Assembly: GCF_002104995.1 (NCBI RefSeq)
Contig: NW_024468372.1
Coordinates: 1 to 29,549 of the forward strand
DNA: 29,549 nucleotides
Direction of reading: 5' to 3'
Origin: Linderina pennispora
Lineage: Eukaryota > Kickxellomycota > Kickxellomycetes > Kickxellales > Kickxellaceae
This document shows, piece by piece, positions 9,863 to 18,613 of the stretch; within the stretch, counting starts at the first letter, position 1; every line of letters starts with the position of its first letter. Both the position numbers and the translations under genes were made by a program. A model generated the notes under the pieces. That model saw only the letters and a list, made by a program, of their open reading frames with translations, was not told the DNA's origin and ran no database searches.

Positions 9863-11476
9863 TTAAACCTCGCTGGCCAGGGTAGCCGAGGACGCATTGC
9901 GGTCCTCGCCAATTAGAGCCTGAGCGTTGGTGTTGCTATCCTTTGTCACATTCTTGTATGAGGAGACCTGACGCATGCAGCGGTCGACCTCGTGCTGGAA
10001 ATCAGCACTGACGCAAATATACGTCTGGCCGATGGCTGCCATAGTGACGCCGATGCTCAACCCGACCCACAGCCCAATAATGCCAAGCTTCCAGGGGCCG
10101 TAGGCAAAGTAGATGCTGAGTGGGAATCCGATCAGGTAGAAGCACGGGAAGTTGATCCAGGCACCGTGGCGCTGGCGGCCCAGGCTGCGCAGAGAGCCGC
10201 CGGTGACTGCGTTCACGGCGTCGGAGATCTGGAAGAGGGCGCTGACTGGCATGATCAGTGCCACGCACGCGATGACATCGGGGTCGGTCGAGTAGATCCT
10301 GCCCCACCACGACGCGGTGACAAGGAAAAGCAGCGAGTTGAGTGCGCCGGCAAAAGCACCCAGCGACAGGCCGACGTTCGAAGCGACCATCGACCGGCGA
10401 GCACGGGCCTGGCCCAAGAGATTGCCGACCTGGTTGCTCAGCGCTGTGCCCAGGCCACCCGGAATCTGGTATGACAGGGTGCAGGTGTTGAGCACAATCG
10501 ACTGCGCAGCCAGCGGCACATTGCCCAGGTAGCTGGCAGCGATGGTCATTCCCTCCCAGCATAGCCAGTCGCTGCAGATCATCACCACCGACGGGATGGC
10601 AAGACGGTAGTACTGGCGCATAGCCATGAAGGGCTTCCACGACCAACCGCCCCACGCCTGGCGGGCATCGCACAGATAGGTATAGGCGAGAATACCAAAG
10701 AACATGAGCCAGCAGGTCACGACGTTGGCGGCAGCCGCACCCAGGAATCCAAAGCCGACCGTCGGCGACCACACAAACAGGTAGTTGTTAACCATATGAA
10801 TCGGCATCACCACCATCAGAATGATGGTGCTGGCCCGCATGTGCCGCTGGGCCTGCAGGAACCGCTTGATGCACTCGAACACGATCCACGGCAGCGATGC
10901 CAGCATCTGGATGCGCACGTACTGCCCACACAGCCTCGCAATCTCGGGCTCCTGGTTCAGGGCAAGCAGCAGCCACTCCATGTTGAACAGCAGCGGCAGC
11001 ACCATCAGGTAGTGTGCCAGCACCGCAATGATTCCGCGCTGCAGGTGGAATCCAACCAAAGTGCGGTCCTTGGATGCGGTGAACGCAGTTGAGCAGAACG
11101 TATCGAGTGCCGCTGCCAAGCCAACCGACGGCCCGTTGATAAGCATAACCACAGTCATGTTTCCGAGCGACGCAGCCGACAGTTCGTTCGAGCCCAGGTG
11201 GCCCAGCGACACGATGTTGGCGAAGCCAATGCTGAACTGCAACAGCGACGAGAGCGCTACTGGGATGCTCGACACGACCATCGTCCTGGCTTCCTGCTTG
11301 GCCATGACGCTGAGGCTGACAGAGTCCTGCTCGGTGAATTCATTGTACAGTGTGGTGGTCGAGTCGTTGGTGGTCAGGGCGCCGGAGGACTCGATGATGG
11401 CATCGCTTGTGGGTGCAAGCAGCGGCGTGTACTCGCTGGAGATGGCTGCACCGGGCGGTGCGCTCTGCTCAGTCAT
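9863..11476 (-). CDS. MATE-family multidrug/toxin antiporter, paralog 1
   Basis: A 537-residue, intronless, unbroken ORF. MATE transporters exchange protons or sodium for organic cations and metabolites across 12 membrane helices. After a 60-residue hydrophilic tail, the first half shows L-G-H-L-G-S-N-E-L (91-99), D-T-F-C-S-T-A-F-T-A-S (125-135) and L-Q-R-G. The second half has C-S-D-W-L-C-W-E with Glu308, at the position of the glutamate required in eukaryotic MATEs, then V-G-N-L-L-G (350-355). The C-terminal region has L-G-R-Q (432-435), where most members read R-G-x-G-R-Q; here it is L-R-S-L-G-R-Q. The tail carries E-Y-T-P-L-L (15-20), an acidic dileucine sorting motif. A TATA box lies 202 bases upstream. 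Closest relative in the array is the next copy (12.4 kb). The substrate cannot be read from the sequence; localisation to the vacuole is an inference. Confidence 0.95.
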   Translation of the reverse strand: MTEQSAPPGAAISSEYTPLLAPTSDAIIESSGALTTNDSTTTLYNEFTEQDSVSLSVMAKQEARTMVVSSIPVALSSLLQFSIGFANIVSLGHLGSNELSAASLGNMTVVMLINGPSVGLAAALDTFCSTAFTASKDRTLVGFHLQRGIIAVLAHYLMVLPLLFNMEWLLLALNQEPEIARLCGQYVRIQMLASLPWIVFECIKRFLQAQRHMRASTIILMVVMPIHMVNNYLFVWSPTVGFGFLGAAAANVVTCWLMFFGILAYTYLCDARQAWGGWSWKPFMAMRQYYRLAIPSVVMICSDWLCWEGMTIAASYLGNVPLAAQSIVLNTCTLSYQIPGGLGTALSNQVGNLLGQARARRSMVASNVGLSLGAFAGALNSLLFLVTASWWGRIYSTDPDVIACVALIMPVSALFQISDAVNAVTGGSLRSLGRQRHGAWINFPCFYLIGFPLSIYFAYGPWKLGIIGLWVGLSIGVTMAAIGQTYICVSADFQHEVDRCMRQVSSYKNVTKDSNTNAQALIGEDRNASSATLASEV

Positions 11477-12397
11477 TGCTTGCGGTATGGTGATCTACTA
11501 GTGGGAGTGTAGCACTCGCAGGAGTGTCGCTTAAATTAAGGTAAAGGATGTGTGCTGCACGCAGGGGTCACAGGTCTGTAGGGTGGGGCAGTAGGAGTTA
11601 AGAGAAATAAAATAACACAAAATATGAGATGCAGTGGTTGTGAGCTCAGGATGTTCGTCGTAGGAGGACGGACCTGGTTTTATACCTGTCCAGCTCATGA
11701 GCGCAGTCTCGAAAAAATCTTCTTCCGCGCCATTTCGGTGTTGGTCGATTGGTGGGCACCAAAAAGCGAGGATCGACTTTGTAAAAAAATACTACGGCGG
11801 CCATCCTCTTCCCCGTGCCTCAAATTTTTTGGAAAAAAAAAGGCGCACAGATTCACTCCCCAACACGCCTGGCGGAGGGGACTGCTGCCCAGCAACCCAG
11901 CATTCGGCTGCTAGATATGACACACGACGCCAGGTTTCGCGGGCGACATTGAGCGAGGAAAATGCCATGCTCTCGCTATAGCCGCTAGATATGCATGCAA
12001 AGCTACTGGTTCACGGCGCCTTCCATCGCCGCCGTGCCTGGTATTGTTGAAGGTCCGCCAGCGCTTCTCAATCCCACAGCAATTTCCTAAGCTGCTGCGG
12101 CCAAGCACAGACTTTCAATGCATTGAGGGAACGATGGGTCATGAGGGGCCAAAGCAGGCGCTTATATTGGCGTGCCACAGCCTGCCGCTGCATGCACAGG
12201 CTGCTCACACGCATTGCGACAATGTGCGGAAGTATGTGCACCCGGCAGGAGGCGCTTTTGTTGGGCCAAGGGCAAAGCAAATGCATTTGGCAGAAAAAGG
12301 CCATGGGCGATGCTGCTGGCACTATACAGGGAATAATCATGTTGAATTGAAACGGGGGAGGTAAAGACAAACAATGGCGAGGGATGCGTGTTCAGCG
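11477..12397. other. Intergenic spacer between MATE paralogs 1 and 2
   Basis: Holds the 5' region of paralog 1 (right up to the TATA box) and the 3' region of paralog 2. Several A runs lie at 11708-11845. I see no gene, tRNA or transposon remnant in it. Confidence 0.5.
11678..11684 (-). promoter_or_regulatory. TATA box of MATE paralog 1
   Basis: TATAAAA on the minus strand, about 202 bases before the ATG at 11476, in otherwise GC-rich sequence. Confidence 0.5.
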
Positions 12398-14017
12398 CTA
12401 GACGCTGTTTGTTAAAGTCACAGCCGATCCTTCGCGAGCATTGTCGGCTTCCATCGGGCTGCCGGTCTGGCTCCTGATAGCGGCTGCATCCTTGTACGAC
12501 GACACCTGGCGCATGCACCGCTCGACCTCGTGGTCAAAGTCAGCGCTGTAGCAGATGTACGTCTGGCCGATACCGGCGCAGATGACGCTGATGCACATGC
12601 CGATCCAGAGACCAATGATGCCCATGTCCGGCGCACCGTACGTCAGATAGACGCCCGTCGGCAGGCCAACGAGGTAGTACGACGGGAAGTTGATGTAGGC
12701 ACCAATCTTCTGGCGGCCCAGGCCGCGCAGAGCACCGCCAGTAACAGCATTCATGGCGTCAGCGATCTGGAAAATGGCGCAAATGGGCATGATCAGGGCG
12801 ACGCACGCAACGACATCTGGGTCGCTCGAGTAGATTCTGCCCCACCACGATGCCGTCACCAGGCAGAACACCGAGTTGAGCACACCGGTGAAGGCGCCCA
12901 GCGACAGACCGACATTGGACGACACGTGCGAGCGGCGAGCGCGAGCCTGGCCCAAAAGATTCCCGACTCGGTTGGTCAGCGCAATGCTCAGACCACCAGG
13001 CGCCTGGTACATCAGCGTGCACGTGTTCAGGACGATTGACTGCCCAGCCAAGGTGGCGTTTCCAAGATAGCTTGCGCCGATTGCCATGCTCTCCCAGCAC
13101 AGCCAGTCACTGCACATCATGATCACCGACGGGATGGCCAGCTTGTAGTACTGCGGCATCGTCTTGAGCGGCTTCCACGACCATCCGGCCCACGAATACC
13201 GAGCGTCGCACCGGCACGTGTAGATGACAATGCCAAAGAACATGAGCCAGAATGTGACGACATTGGCGGCAGCAGCGCCCAGGAATCCCATACCGACCGT
13301 CGGCGACCACACAAACAGGAAGTTGTTGATGACGTGCACAGGCAGCACGGCGAGCAGGACGATAGTGCTTGAGCGCATGTAGCCCTGCGCCTGCAGGAAC
13401 CGCTTGATGCACTCAAAGTAGACCCATGGCATCGACCCGATCAGCTGGATACCGACAAACTTGCTGCACAGCTTGGTGATCGTCGGGTCCTGGTTCAGGG
13501 CCAGCAGCACTGGCTCCAGCTTGAGCAGGATCGGAAGAACCAGGATGAAGTGCGCAGTCACGGCAATGATTCCGCGCTGCAGGTGGAATCCGACCAGGGT
13601 TCTATCCTTTGATGCAGTAAATGCTGTCGAGCAGAACGTGTCCAGGGCAGAGGCAAGACCAACTGCAGGTGCATAGATAAGCATGAACACGGTCATGTTA
13701 CCCAGCGCTGCGGCCGCCAGCTCATCAGCGCCAAGGTGGCCGATCGACAGGATGTTGATAAAGTTGAAGCTGAACTGCAGCATGTACGACAGGATGACCG
13801 GGATGCTCATGACTGCAATCGTCTGGGTCTCCTGCTTCACCATCGCCATGGTGCTGATCGCGTCCTGCTCGACGAACTCGTTGCCGGTCGGGGTCTCGAT
13901 TGCGCCCGATGCCAGCAGCGCTGTGGTCTCTGTTGCGATTTCCTCATGCGTTGACAGAAGCGATGTAGACTCGGCGATGTCCGCCGTGCCCGATAGCGAG
14001 ATGCTTTGGCGTGCCAT
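12398..14017 (-). CDS. MATE-family multidrug/toxin antiporter, paralog 2
   Basis: A 539-residue, intronless, unbroken ORF, closest to paralog 1. The two share long blocks such as L-V-G-F-H-L-Q-R-G-I-I-A-V, F-V-W-S-P-T-V-G and a C-terminal C-M-R-Q-V-S-S-Y-K. The family glutamate is kept in C-S-D-W-L-C-W-E, and the canonical L-R-G-L-G-R-Q is present, unlike paralog 1. The hydrophilic N-terminal tail has two copies of the dileucine motif, E-S-T-S-L-L (16-21) and E-T-T-A-L-L (30-35). A conserved M-x-K-Q-E precedes the first helix in both paralogs 1 and 2. It has its own promoter, with TATAAAT about 358 bases upstream, so this is a tandem array and not an operon. The transported compound is unknown. 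Confidence 0.95.
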   Translation of the reverse strand: MARQSISLSGTADIAESTSLLSTHEEIATETTALLASGAIETPTGNEFVEQDAISTMAMVKQETQTIAVMSIPVILSYMLQFSFNFINILSIGHLGADELAAAALGNMTVFMLIYAPAVGLASALDTFCSTAFTASKDRTLVGFHLQRGIIAVTAHFILVLPILLKLEPVLLALNQDPTITKLCSKFVGIQLIGSMPWVYFECIKRFLQAQGYMRSSTIVLLAVLPVHVINNFLFVWSPTVGMGFLGAAAANVVTFWLMFFGIVIYTCRCDARYSWAGWSWKPLKTMPQYYKLAIPSVIMMCSDWLCWESMAIGASYLGNATLAGQSIVLNTCTLMYQAPGGLSIALTNRVGNLLGQARARRSHVSSNVGLSLGAFTGVLNSVFCLVTASWWGRIYSSDPDVVACVALIMPICAIFQIADAMNAVTGGALRGLGRQKIGAYINFPSYYLVGLPTGVYLTYGAPDMGIIGLWIGMCISVICAGIGQTYICYSADFDHEVERCMRQVSSYKDAAAIRSQTGSPMEADNAREGSAVTLTNSV

Positions 14018-15084
14018 TTCGTGAGGGATGTCTGCTGTGTGGCTGTAGAGGGCTTATTGTGTGCAAGCTGATGCAGGTACGTGCCTAAAGTGAGGAGAAG
14101 TGGATGAAAACCAGCGTATTCAGTGCAGGAGGCAGCACAGATGCCTGGGGTTCGGGACGTCAGGGGAAAGCGAAAGGGGGAGGGAGGGTCTAGCTCTCAA
14201 GCAATTACTTTGTTGCCTACCCGAAGCAATGAATCCAGAGATCGGCCGTCGATATTAACAGACCGAATGAAGGAGAACAAACTAGAGGTACGCGAAAGAA
14301 AGAAAAAAGTACACTGTCAAAGAAAAATGGAGAACGGAGGAAAAGGTCGGAAAGAGAGAATGCGTGTGCCTGCCATTTATACGTTGTCTGAGGCCCGCGC
14401 TCCTCCCCATCGTTAATGCCGAGCCTGCTTTAGCACGCTAGAAATATTTAGTGGAAAGGGCTTTGAGATTGTCGTACAGTCCGAGTGGTGACCCCGTTCC
14501 CGGTTCCTTCCCGTTTGGGATAACTCCACAGGCAACTGATATCTCTCCACCTATCGGGACAGCGGCGATCTCCCCAACGTCATGTCTTTGAAGCAAGAAT
14601 CGGTGCTGCAGCACAGAAACCCGCTCTGGAAAAATGGCTTGCCTGGGATTGCACATAATCGGTTGTGCGGCTCTTGCGTAAGAAGAGGTTGTGCAGGGGC
14701 TGCGGGCACTCTGCCTTGGATCCATGCACCGGGTCACGCCGAGTGTGCGAAAGTCCGAGGCGAGAAATGTCACTCAATATTGTTGGCCTGAAAATCATCA
14801 AGGCAACAAATTGCACCACTGTCGGTGCGCGGCGGGGATCATGTGAACACGCTTTCGCAGCGTGAAGCCCAATGCTTTTCCGCTCGACATTCCTGTTGGC
14901 ATGGGGGGAGGCGGTGGCGACACCCTAAACACGCACCACAGGGGCACATCTATTGAGCAAGGTCAGCCATGACTGCTGCCACCTGCCTTCTTTGACAGGT
15001 TGCTGGGATGGAATAGGGAAGATTCGAGTAAAGGGAAGCCGGAAATAAATTAAAGTTTTAGAGAGAAGTTTTTGTTTGTTCCAT
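14018..15084. other. Intergenic spacer between MATE paralogs 2 and 3
   Basis: The left part is the promoter of paralog 2, including the CT-rich block. The right part is 3' sequence of paralog 3. Minus-strand 14773-14438 is open for 111 codons without an ATG start and ends at 14438; it has no recognisable motif and I do not call it a gene. Confidence 0.4.
14375..14381 (-). promoter_or_regulatory. Probable TATA box of MATE paralog 2
   Basis: TATAAAT on the minus strand. It is followed in the direction of transcription by a long CT-rich block (14360-14294), a typical arrangement around fungal transcription starts. Distance to the ATG is about 358 bases. Confidence 0.4.
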
Positions 15085-16692
15085 TCACACCAGCGAGCCG
15101 TAGCTTGGCGGGCGAGAGCCATTGTGCTGCTCGCTATCGGAATTCGGTGCGGTAGAATCAGGCTGCGCGGTGGACGGTCCCGAGATGACCAAACGCCGGA
15201 TGCAGCGCTCAACCTCCTTGTCCCAGTCGGTGCGGTAGATGATAAAGTACAGCTGCACCACAGCCGAGATGACAGTGCCGATGCACGTGCCCCACCACAG
15301 CCCCACCACCTTCATGTCCAGCGGACCGTAGGCAAAGTACAGGCTCAGCGGCAGCCCGATCAGATTGAACGACGGCACAATAATGCATGCGCCGAGCTTC
15401 TGGCGGCCCAGCCCGCGCAGGATCGCGCCGAAGACCTGGTTCAGCCCGTTGCAGGTGAGGAAGATGCCGGCTACAGGCATCAGGTCAATAACCACCTGGG
15501 TGACCTCGGGGTCGCTGCTGTAGAGATTGCCCCACCACTCGCGCGCCAGCACAAACGACAGCGTGGTGGCAGTGCCCACAACGATGGTCATGATGGTGAT
15601 GATGTGCGACGATATGCGAGCACGTCTGGCTTTGCCGGCGCCCAGCAGGTTTCCGATACGCGGGGTGGCAGTGAAGCCCATGGCGCTCGGGATCTGGCCC
15701 GACAGCGAGATGATGTTGAGGATGATTGCCTGCGCCGCCAACTGCGCTGCGCCAAAATACGAGGCAGCCAGGGACAGGCTCTCGTATGCCCACCACTCGC
15801 CGCACGTGGTGATCACAGCCGGAATCCCAAGCTTGTAGAAGGCACCCAAGCCATGCAGGCACTCGCGCGACCACCCGCCCCAGCACTGGCGTGCGTCGGC
15901 ATTCATGCTGGCATACGCCCAGATGCCCAGGAACATGAGCCAGAACGTAATGGTCAGGTTCAGCGGCGCGCCAAGGTACCCGATCCCAAAGGTCGGCGAC
16001 AGAATCAGCAGGTAGCTGTTGACCCAGTGGATGGGAGCCGCAACCAGGATGACGATGGTGCTGGCACGCATAATGCCCTGCGCCTGCAAGTACCGCTTCG
16101 TGCACTCGTACAGCGCCCATGGCAGCACGCCCGGCAGAAACACCAGCATGTACTCGCCGCACAGCCTCGCAATCTCGGGGTCCTGGCCCAGCATCAGCAT
16201 CAGCCATTCCATGTTCAGAAACACGATGCTGACCGGGATCAAATGCAGGACCACTGCGACCACGCCGCGCTGGAAATGCAGCCCCACCAGGGTCTTGTCG
16301 GTTGAGGCAGTGAAGGCGCTCGAGCAGAATGTATCCATGGCCGACGCAAAGCCAAGCGCCGGCGCCAATGCAAACACACCCGAGACCATGTATGCCAGCG
16401 ATGTGGCAGCCAGCTCCTTGGCGCCAATGTTGCCGATGGCCACAAAGTTTGCAAAGCCAAGGCTGAACTGCAGAAAGTACGTTGCCACAATTGGAACCGA
16501 CGACGCGGCGAGCCACTCAAACTCCTGCTTGGCAACTATCCGGTACGGCTTCCTTCCGCGGTACTGCGGCTGGTACTGAGTGTACTGTGTGGCAGACTTG
16601 AGCAGAGATGTTGTCTCGTTGGTGCCTGCATCGGCTGAATCAGCCAGTGTTGTCTGCGAATCGGCACGCTGGTACTTGGTTAGAGATGACAT
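15085..16692 (-). CDS. MATE-family multidrug/toxin antiporter, paralog 3
   Basis: I chose the ATG at 16692, giving 535 residues, in line with the 522-539 of the other copies. The frame stays open upstream to 16881, but that stretch is CT-rich leader-like sequence with no counterpart in the paralogs. The dileucine motif E-T-T-S-L-L is at residues 26-31. D-T-F-C-S-S-A-F-T-A-S, Q-R-G-V-V-A-V, C-G-E-W-W-A-Y-E (family glutamate), P-R-I-G-N-L-L-G-A-G and I-L-R-G-L-G-R-Q-K follow in order. Second-half motifs group it with paralog 4 (both have P-R-I-G-N-L and S-Y-F-G), so the array contains two subtypes. It ends with an acidic, Ser-rich tail. Intronless, no frame break. Confidence 0.95.
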   Translation of the reverse strand: MSSLTKYQRADSQTTLADSADAGTNETTSLLKSATQYTQYQPQYRGRKPYRIVAKQEFEWLAASSVPIVATYFLQFSLGFANFVAIGNIGAKELAATSLAYMVSGVFALAPALGFASAMDTFCSSAFTASTDKTLVGLHFQRGVVAVVLHLIPVSIVFLNMEWLMLMLGQDPEIARLCGEYMLVFLPGVLPWALYECTKRYLQAQGIMRASTIVILVAAPIHWVNSYLLILSPTFGIGYLGAPLNLTITFWLMFLGIWAYASMNADARQCWGGWSRECLHGLGAFYKLGIPAVITTCGEWWAYESLSLAASYFGAAQLAAQAIILNIISLSGQIPSAMGFTATPRIGNLLGAGKARRARISSHIITIMTIVVGTATTLSFVLAREWWGNLYSSDPEVTQVVIDLMPVAGIFLTCNGLNQVFGAILRGLGRQKLGACIIVPSFNLIGLPLSLYFAYGPLDMKVVGLWWGTCIGTVISAVVQLYFIIYRTDWDKEVERCIRRLVISGPSTAQPDSTAPNSDSEQHNGSRPPSYGSLV

Positions 16693-18613
16693 TTCTGCGA
16701 GGGATGCTGGTTTTGATCTGGCTGTAGATGGGCGTGATGCTTGAGGATAGGAAACGGAAAGAGGAGAAAGAAAAAGAAAGATGAGAGAAAAGCAACCAGA
16801 GACAGAAAACCAGACGAGGGCGTGGACGACACGAAGATGCTTGGGATGTTGCGTCGGCGGGAGGATAGTAGGACAGGGCATCTGCTTTTAAGTTGTCGGC
16901 AGACGAACAAGGCCTTAGCACCAACAAACAGGTGTCGACAATTGCCTTTTTCGCGTTCGAGAAAAGGGAGCACGGAATAGCTGGTAGGAGAAAAATATAC
17001 ACACGCAGACATTCCTCTGTCCTGTTGCAGCCCGGTAGAGGCTGTGAAATGATGCAGGTTGTAAAGTGGCTGCGCTGGGCGGGCACTGATGTTTCATGTC
17101 TAAAGGGGCAATGCACAAGCGTTCGGCAGCAGCGATTTAGACAGATAAAGCTCGGCAGCAGCATCTGTTGGGTCCTGCAGCCTCCCCACCTTCCGCTTGT
17201 ATTTATAAAAGATAGTCGCGTACTAACAATACATGATGCATACATCCTGCCGAGCACTGGCGTGCGTAGTTTGTCCTGGGATTTGCGTTGGGGGGTGGGG
17301 TGGCCAGAAAATGCTGTGCAGCTGAGCGCGGCCGAGGATACCCACGTTGTGATGCCTGCTTCTGCAGCACATGCATTGCCTGTTGGGCAGGTGGGAATGC
17401 ACCCCCCATGCCCGATGTGCATGGCGCAATGATGAACCAAATGCTTCACCCATTCATGAACCGCTGTCTGTATATACTGGGCCAAAATACACGGAGGGAG
17501 AAGCGTGCCGCTGCTTAAGGGGTCTGCTCCCAATCACCGTGCCAGGATGCGACCGATAGTGCTCAGATGATGGTAGGGGCCGACGCGTGTCTTGTGCACC
17601 TGGGCTATAGTGCCGCACCCAAATGAGGCAACAGCCACTGCATTCCCATTCACGCCCCTGCGATGACGACCGAAAGAGCCACAATTCCGTTTGGGTCGCG
17701 CGGTTCCTTGGATCGGATTCGTCGGCTGCTCTCCGAAGCCTACCCCTGACGAAACCCGGTCACAGCTCATGGGAAAAATGATGCTGGGAATATGTGGCAT
17801 CACTGCTGACGAATATGCCCTGGAGAGAATACCCGGATTTGAAACTGGGCCGCTCATGGGAGCCAGCAGGCACGTTTTTCAGGTGGGTCGGCACACTAGC
17901 ACACTGGCACCTAGCTCGGCAGCTGGCAAGCGCCTGTGGATACAATTCCTGTTTTAGACAATGTAGGCAGTATGCACTGCTTTCATGCATCTCCCCTCCC
18001 CTATTCCTTGTATGTGTGCAACAAGCTGCTTGCCGTAGAATATTAAAATGTGCAAGGTATACGACCATGGCTGCTCACAATTAAACCTTTATTTGCAACT
18101 CCAGCAGTTTTGTGGTTTTAAAAGCGTCATGTCATCTGCTGGATTTCCAATGTCAAACAATGTTTCGTTTGCACCCGCTTACCCCTTCGGAGCTTGGCGC
18201 CCAACCTATGCATTCCGCTTCATTTGCTACAGGTTTCGGGGGTAGAACAAAGAAGGAAATGCAGTGCTCATGTGCGTTTCATAACAAGAGCAACGAGGAG
18301 AGTTGGCGGAAAGAGGACAATCAGACAGACAGTTCTGCACAGAGCCTGCTCGGTCGCTGGCCAGTGGCTGTACTTTGTGACGCCAGCGGCTATGCCGACC
18401 TTCATTGTCGCCTGCATTATCTGTTCACGCATTTACAGCCTCGGCATGGCTATTCTCATCATCCCCTTTCACCAGAAGCTGTTTCTCGTCTGCCTATCCT
18501 CATGAATAGCTCAGGCTATATAGTGCAGTGGTTCTTTTACAAATGCAAAACATCAAGAAAAAGGCGTGCAAAGTCTCGGAACTTCCTTTGTAGCTCACCA
18601 GTCGGTGTCGCCA
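16693..18613. other. Long intergenic spacer between MATE paralogs 3 and 4
   Basis: About 1.9 kb, twice the other spacers. It contains the 5' region of paralog 3: a CT-rich block on the minus strand (16792-16751) and a weak TTAAAAG at 16885-16891. A second TATAAATA, readable on both strands, lies near 17198-17210. A 107-codon minus-strand ORF (17857-17534, ATG start) shows no recognisable motif. A hydrophobic coding-like plus-strand segment at 18353-18505 is listed separately. Nothing else is supported. Confidence 0.4.
18353..18505 (+). pseudogene. Orphan hydrophobic coding-like segment, possible gene remnant
   Basis: This frame encodes about 50 residues with two hydrophobic stretches (around F-I-V-A-C-I-I-C and L-G-M-A-I-L-I-I-P-F) and a clear preference for C or G in third positions, as in real genes of this window. 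The upstream part of the same frame is not convincing and no start or partner exon is visible. It could be the remnant of an integral membrane protein gene, or chance. It does not resemble the MATE copies. Confidence 0.2.

Noticed and set aside
15076-16305. 409-codon plus-strand ORF opposite MATE paralog 3
   Set aside because: It is the antisense of a clear MATE gene; its product is low-complexity (Gln, Arg, Pro, His) with no domain. Similar shadows exist opposite the other MATE genes.
16693-16881. 63-residue N-terminal extension of MATE paralog 3
   Set aside because: CT-rich leader-like sequence with no counterpart in the three paralogs; the ATG at 16692 gives the common length.
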